Shown here one piece after another: positions 40,883-42,318 of a stretch of DNA of 42,318 nucleotides; the first letter of the stretch is position 1; each line of letters opens with the position of its first letter. The notes under the pieces are model-generated. The model ran no database searches. It saw only the letters and a list, made by a program, of their open reading frames with translations, and was not told where the DNA came from. The stretch spans positions 1-42,318 of the forward strand of contig NZ_FQVL01000019.1 of assembly GCF_900129355.1 (NCBI RefSeq), in the 5' to 3' direction. This stretch comes from Seinonella peptonophila (GTDB lineage: Bacteria > Bacillota > Bacilli > Thermoactinomycetales > Thermoactinomycetaceae). The translations under genes were made by a program, and so were the position numbers.

Positions 40883-41222
40883 TCAAATTCGTCCAAGAGT
40901 ACTCCCGCTTCTACAAGCGGTGAGGTGAATGGGACGTGGTTCGGTATCCCTTTTGCGGGGATGCTTAGAACCACTTTCTTTGTTAGAATAGTTGTAGCTC
41001 TTTGAAAACTGAAGATATGGGGTTGTTGCTGGAAAGGGTCAGTAACGTAAAATCTTCAACCACCCAGCTCACCGAAGTTGCGAAAACCAAGCGAAAGTAG
41101 GGAGCATAGCAGAGCATACTTTGTTTTCACCGCTGGGACGGCGGGTAGAGCCTGCTAAGATAACTGGACGTTGGTCTGGTGTTCGCAGGTATCTACCACC
41201 TCTGTAGGTGGTAGTAGTTCAA
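40883..41222 (+). mobile_element. 340-bp miniature IS200/IS605-type element, copy 2
   Basis: The same element as 25117-25449: after TTCTAT (40877-40882), left hairpin CCGCTT-CTAC-AAGCGG (perfect here), right hairpin CTACCACCT/AGGTGGTAG and terminal TTCAA. It has 7 more bases (around CTTTGTTAGAA), which explains the length difference. The flank after TTCAA is unrelated to copy 1, as expected for independent insertions. Confidence 0.75.
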
Positions 41223-41387
41223 GTATCGCGGATTTAACATTCTTGCCTGTATAATTATGCCCTTGAACCCTTTTATTCCATATATATTAGACCTACTCTT
41301 CTATTCGCCATTGCATAACGGGATAGCACTTATTAAAATACTCATAATTATAATAAAACGAACTCCATCGAAGGGAAAAGAATATAA

Positions 41388-42218
41388 ATGATCCTAAGTG
41401 ATGAATTGATAAAAGATTTATCATTCAGTTGGAGGGCAGCATCCTTTGAAGAGCGAATGGAAATGGCAGAAAGAATAGAAGATGAGCAGGCAAAGCAACA
41501 AAACAGAAGGGCATGTCCAATAGAAATAAGTCAAAACATAGAGCTCGTTGGCGCCTATACTCCAAAGAAAGAAACGATTGCTTTAAAACCGATGCTCTTA
41601 TCACTTAATGATTATTTTCCGCTTCTCTATATTTTAATCCATGAAGGCAGACACTTTTTTCAACACTTAATTTGCAAGGGTATGAACACTGAAACAAATC
41701 AGAAGATAAATTTATTGAAAAAAAATCTGTTTGAGTCAGGTTATTTAAGAAAAACTCCAGACTATGTCTTACAACCAGCAGAATCCGATGCTTATAGTTA
41801 TAGCCTAAGAATGTTAGGTGAAATTAACGAAACGGTTCAATCTACTTACGGTTCAGACTATCGCAAAAAAATCTTTTTAAAGCATCAACAACAATACTTG
41901 TCAGAGCAGATTGATCAAGGGAGAAAGAAGTATGGTAACGATTATCCAAAAATAATTGCCTATAAAGTAAATACAAAAGATGAATTATTCAACCGATTTT
42001 TAGAGCGAATTCCCAAGGGTCAGGAGATGTATTTATCTGCATTAATTGAAGATTTTATGGATGAACGATTAGGTAGGAAGTGGGCAGTTGGAGAGTTTCA
42101 ACAATTGTTAAGGAAAACGCCATTTAAGAAAGCAGCATCCATACCAGAATATTTACAACCGAAGGATCACGTGAGTCCTGTTATCACAAATAGGAGTGCT
42201 CTGCATATTTCCAGATAA
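41388..42218 (+). CDS. HEGRH putative zinc metallopeptidase-like protein
   Basis: The 276 residues carry 'LLYILIHEGRHFFQHLI' (H85-E-x-x-H89) with a downstream 'LQPAESDAYSYSL' (E132) that can supply the third zinc ligand, as in HExxH...E gluzincin-like folds. There is no signal peptide or membrane helix, so it is cytosolic or a toxin-type domain. The N-terminal part 'SWRAASFEERMEMAERIEDE' is helical and charged. ATG at 41388 has only AAGGG about 12 bases upstream. The gene is complete, isolated, and follows the miniature element by 165 bases. Family not recognised with certainty. Confidence 0.6.
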   Translation: MILSDELIKDLSFSWRAASFEERMEMAERIEDEQAKQQNRRACPIEISQNIELVGAYTPKKETIALKPMLLSLNDYFPLLYILIHEGRHFFQHLICKGMNTETNQKINLLKKNLFESGYLRKTPDYVLQPAESDAYSYSLRMLGEINETVQSTYGSDYRKKIFLKHQQQYLSEQIDQGRKKYGNDYPKIIAYKVNTKDELFNRFLERIPKGQEMYLSALIEDFMDERLGRKWAVGEFQQLLRKTPFKKAASIPEYLQPKDHVSPVITNRSALHISR

Positions 42219-42318
42219 ATTCTTCAATAATCGCGCACAAATTGTTGAAGAAGTCACTTTATACTACTGGCTATAAACATTGAGGCATCTTGGTTCATAA
42301 AAATACGATTTCCGCGAT

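Overview
The window looks like an accessory region from a low-GC Gram-positive bacterium of the Bacillales. Shine-Dalgarno sites are strong (AGGAGG, AAAGGAG), TTG and GTG starts are common, promoters are sigma-A-like, and the recognisable families (PadR, TetR, YcxB-like, secreted SH3 enzymes) are typical of that group. A Thermoactinomycetaceae- or Paenibacillus-like host is plausible but I cannot prove it. There are no rRNA, tRNA or housekeeping genes and no CRISPR array. Decayed genes are unusually dense.

Layout. 0-2.5 kb: a YcxB-like membrane gene, then remnants of a phage minor-capsid-like gene and of an IS200/IS605 element. 2.5-9.1 kb: a secreted metallopeptidase with SH3 domains, a 10-TM protein with a conserved cytoplasmic tail, two small genes divergent from it across a double inverted-repeat operator, and a secreted/membrane alpha/beta hydrolase. 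9.1-15.4 kb: a degraded prophage-like block, mostly on the minus strand, with a broken antirepressor/nuclease gene, a PD-(D/E)XK nuclease, a RuvC-like pseudogene and a PAPS-reductase-like pseudogene. Within it sit two paralogous small-membrane-peptide cassettes with start-codon-sequestering hairpins, a three-copy promoter/operator motif and a two-copy structured RNA. 15.6-16.3 kb: a GC-rich one-gene insert with its own promoter and terminator. 16.7-22.8 kb: GNAT acetyltransferase, TetR-regulated 14-TM drug exporter, chrA plus PadR. 22.8-26.0 kb: small immunity-like genes, several frameshifted, one split cleanly by a 333-bp IS605-type miniature element. 26.5-29.0 kb: a GC-richer operon (DUF2239, DUF1330, hydrolase) bracketed by 28-bp direct repeats. 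29.2-32.4 kb: a padR-uvrA2-SnoaL resistance-type operon from an apparently leaderless promoter embedded in a perfect palindrome. 32.5-42.3 kb: dead integrase, DHFR-like gene, DUF7660 and other small genes, an APH/protein-kinase-like gene convergent with an MFS exporter, IS200 remnants, the second copy of the miniature element, and a HEGRH metallopeptidase-like gene.

The live genes are mostly self-contained stress or resistance modules (drug export, UvrA2-type ABC protection, chromate export, acetylation), each with its own regulator or operator. They are embedded in mobile-element debris. The most unusual signals are the small-peptide/structured-RNA cassettes at 11-13.5 kb and the paired miniature IS605 elements that may carry a TnpB guide-RNA scaffold without TnpB.
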